Shown here in pieces: positions 7,233 through 9,060 of a stretch of 9,060 bases of DNA. The notes under the pieces are model-generated. The model worked only from the letters and a program-made list of their open reading frames with translations, searched no databases and was not told the origin of the DNA. Where the stretch lies: positions 1-9,060 of the forward strand of contig CAMKAR010000073.1 in assembly GCA_946410535.1 (NCBI GenBank). The letters are read 5' to 3'. This DNA is from an uncultured Bacteroidales bacterium. GTDB taxonomy: Bacteria > Bacteroidota > Bacteroidia > Bacteroidales > F082. The position numbers and the translations under genes are program-made. The number at the start of each line of letters is the position of its first letter. Position 1 is the stretch's first letter.

Positions 7233-7238
7233 AAGGAG
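7233..7238 (+). promoter_or_regulatory. Strong Shine-Dalgarno sequence before gldM
   Basis: AAGGAG stands 7 bases before the gldM ATG at 7246. Strong Shine-Dalgarno sites are uncommon in Bacteroidota, and the other genes here have A-rich leaders without one (gldK is preceded only by AAGAAG). The site fixes the gldM start and suggests that its translation is set separately from gldL. Confidence 0.6.
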
Positions 7239-7245
7239 TAAAATT

Positions 7246-8985
7246 ATGTCAGGCGCAAAAGAAACCCCAAGACAGAAAATGATCGGTATGATGTACCTGG
7301 TCTACACTGCCTTGTTAGCCATGAATGTCTCGAAGGACATCTTGGATGCCTTCGACACCGTGAACCAGGGCGTTCAGACAACGAACATCACCCTTTCGAA
7401 TCAGATCAATCAGAAGTACGCTGCCTTCGAGGAACAATATGGTTTGGACAAAGAAAAGGTCGGACCTTATTGGGAGCAAGCCCAAGCTTTGAGAGAAGAA
7501 GCTACCGAGCTCATCAACTACGTCGAGGCCCTGAAATGGGACTTGGTGAAGAAGATTGAGTGCAACAAGGCCGGTACGCCCGCCGAGGCCGTTTCGATGG
7601 CTCTCGAAAGTGGCCTGCTGAGGAGCACCGACACGGTTCGCAATGGCCGGAGAATCTATAACATCAACACCTCAAAGGTGAAGTCGAGAGACAACTACAA
7701 CCAACCTACGGCCTACATGATGGGCAACCCCGAAGGTCCGGGCAACGGCGGTAGGGCTTACGAATTGTCAGAAAAGGTCCGTCGCTTCCGTGGCGAAGTC
7801 ATCAAGGCCATGGGTCCTGAACACCTTCACGAGGTGGGCTTGATTACCGATAGTATCTATGGAACGAAGGCTTACTTGGAGGAAAATGGTTATACCGACA
7901 GCCAAATGAAGAGACTTCCTCTTCCTGGTGAGTATTATGGTGCCAAGATCAGCTATTATCCTGGCATGACCGACCCGGTGCAAGACAGCTGGGAATACCA
8001 CAACTTCCACCACACGGTGCTGGTTGCCGATGTCACCTTGTTGAACAAGATCATCTCCGAGGCTGAGACCGCTGAGCTGAATGCCGTCACCGAACTGATG
8101 AGCGACATCCACGCAACCGACTTCACGTTTGACGAAATCGGTGCCAAGGTGTTCGCCGAGAGTGGCTATCTCCTCTCTGGCCAGACCTATAAGGCACAAG
8201 CCATGGTGACCGCTTGGAAGAACTCGCAACTGACCGCCCGCGTCAAGTTGGACGGTGGCGCCGAGAAGACCTACACCAGCGATGCCCAAGGCGTGATTCC
8301 GTTGGAATGGAACGTCGGTGTCGGTTCGCACACTTATACTGGTGTCATCGACATGCTTGATCCCTCGACCAACAAGATGGAAGCGTTCCCGTTCCAAGGT
8401 TCCTTCGTCGTGGCTCCTCCTGCGGTGAGCGTTTCGGCCACCAAGATGAACGTCGTTTATCGTGGTATCGACAACCCGATTGCAGTGGGCGGCGGTGTCG
8501 GTGGCGAAATCAGTGCCACGGCTACCAACGGTTCGCTGACCAGAACGGGTAATGGCACCTATAACTTGCGTCCCGGCGAGGCCGACGAAGTGACTATCAA
8601 TGTTAGTTCTGCTGGCTCCAGCTTGGGTAGCATGAAGTTCCGTGTGAAAGACCTGCCCAAACCTCAGGCTCTTATCCGTAACGTTGTCAACGGACAGGTG
8701 TCGAAGAGCGCTCTGCTTGCAGCTAACCGCGTTGAAGCTGAGATGAAAGACTTCGACTTCGACGGCGTCAAGTACGATGTGGTTGGCTATACCTTCCGTT
8801 ACAAGACCAAGGCTGGTACCACCAAGGAAGCCAAGGCCAACAGTGGCGCGTTCACTGATGAAATCAAGAATGCCATCAGTGGTTCCAACGTGGGCGACAT
8901 GTTCCAGTTCACGGCCATCCAAGTGCGTGGTAACGATGGCAAGACCAAGACCCTTGAGACGCCTATCGGTGTTGAAATTAAGTAA
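7246..8985 (+). CDS. gldM: T9SS motor and trans-periplasmic shaft protein GldM (PorM)
   Basis: This 579-residue protein is anchored by one N-terminal helix that sits inside the GldL ring; its periplasmic domains stack as a dimeric rod reaching the GldK/GldN ring. The N-terminus, TPRQKMIGMMYLVYTALLAMN, is characteristic. R9 matches the arginine that pairs with the GldL membrane glutamate, and the helix spans about 11-27. It is followed by VSKDILDAFDTVN and a helical first domain with NYNQPTAYMMGNP near 148. A middle beta-rich region contains AKVFAESGYLLSGQTYKAQA. A C-terminal domain starts near 394 (VSVSATKMNVVYRGIDNP) and ends VEIK. Known GldM/PorM are about 515 residues, so this one is roughly 60 longer; I cannot place the extra residues without an alignment. 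The start is ATG with a Shine-Dalgarno site. Only 20 bases separate it from the next gene. Confidence 0.96.
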   Translation: MSGAKETPRQKMIGMMYLVYTALLAMNVSKDILDAFDTVNQGVQTTNITLSNQINQKYAAFEEQYGLDKEKVGPYWEQAQALREEATELINYVEALKWDLVKKIECNKAGTPAEAVSMALESGLLRSTDTVRNGRRIYNINTSKVKSRDNYNQPTAYMMGNPEGPGNGGRAYELSEKVRRFRGEVIKAMGPEHLHEVGLITDSIYGTKAYLEENGYTDSQMKRLPLPGEYYGAKISYYPGMTDPVQDSWEYHNFHHTVLVADVTLLNKIISEAETAELNAVTELMSDIHATDFTFDEIGAKVFAESGYLLSGQTYKAQAMVTAWKNSQLTARVKLDGGAEKTYTSDAQGVIPLEWNVGVGSHTYTGVIDMLDPSTNKMEAFPFQGSFVVAPPAVSVSATKMNVVYRGIDNPIAVGGGVGGEISATATNGSLTRTGNGTYNLRPGEADEVTINVSSAGSSLGSMKFRVKDLPKPQALIRNVVNGQVSKSALLAANRVEAEMKDFDFDGVKYDVVGYTFRYKTKAGTTKEAKANSGAFTDEIKNAISGSNVGDMFQFTAIQVRGNDGKTKTLETPIGVEIK

Positions 8986-9005
8986 ACTACTAAAACCCTT
9001 ATAAG

Positions 9006-9060
9006 ATGAAAAAGACACTTGTTTCCATGTTGACCCTTGTGGCGCTCTTCGGCAGTCTGT
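9006..9060 (+). CDS. gldN: Start of probable T9SS ring protein GldN (PorN), cut by window end
   Basis: An ATG at 9006, 20 bases after gldM, opens a frame of 18 complete codons to the window edge. The peptide MKKTLVSMLTLVALFGSL has two lysines followed by a hydrophobic stretch, as in a Sec signal peptide. GldN is an exported periplasmic protein that binds GldK in the outer-membrane ring and follows gldM in nearly all gldKLMN loci, so position and signal peptide together make GldN the likely product. No domain of GldN itself is visible. Confidence 0.8.
   Translation, partial: MKKTLVSMLTLVALFGSL

Noticed and set aside
7768..9018. Antisense open frame (416 codons) opposite gldM and the start of gldN
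   Set aside because: It runs through the conserved C-terminal domain of gldM, has no recognisable domain or promoter, and fits the codon-bias shadow pattern.

Overview
The window reads as a Bacteroidota chromosome segment, most likely from the order Bacteroidales, at about 50-57% GC in the coding regions. Three things point there: a type IX secretion (T9SS) sorting domain at the end of the first gene, a PorP/GldK/GldL/GldM/GldN gene set, and Bacteroidota-type -7 promoter boxes (TAnnTTTG) in several intergenic gaps. All genes are on the + strand. The species cannot be named from what is visible.

Layout: (1) 2-982 is the 3' part of a secreted protein ending in a T9SS type A C-terminal sorting domain, i.e. 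a substrate of the machine encoded further along. (2) 1113-2048 is a membrane-anchored M23 (LytM-type) zinc peptidase with all metal ligands present. (3) 2096-3574 is an RseP-family site-2 intramembrane metalloprotease with HELGH and LDG motifs and two PDZ domains. (4) 3687-4655 is a PorP/SprF-family outer-membrane protein that appears to start at TTG. (5) 4868-6277, 6353-7201, 7246-8985 and 9006 to the window end are gldK, gldL, gldM and the first 18 codons of a probable gldN, in the canonical order.

How they work together: GldL and GldM form the inner-membrane, proton-motive-force driven motor of the T9SS. GldM spans the periplasm to the GldK lipoprotein/GldN ring under the outer membrane. 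PorP/SprF-type proteins are outer-membrane partners of the same apparatus. Substrates cross the outer membrane by means of C-terminal domains like the one at 747-979. The M23 peptidase and RseP act on the cell wall and on regulated membrane proteolysis; a functional tie to the T9SS is only inferred from adjacency.

No previously undescribed system is visible; the core is a well-known T9SS locus. The points worth a second look are modest: a base-composition break inside the sorting-domain gene, the M23-rseP-porP neighbourhood, a TTG start for porP, a 21-bp-spaced direct repeat between gldK and gldL, and a separate candidate promoter for gldK. No gene-free stretch exceeds 300 bases; the longest is 4656-4867 (212 bases). 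No RNA gene, CRISPR array, insertion sequence or convincing intrinsic terminator was seen.
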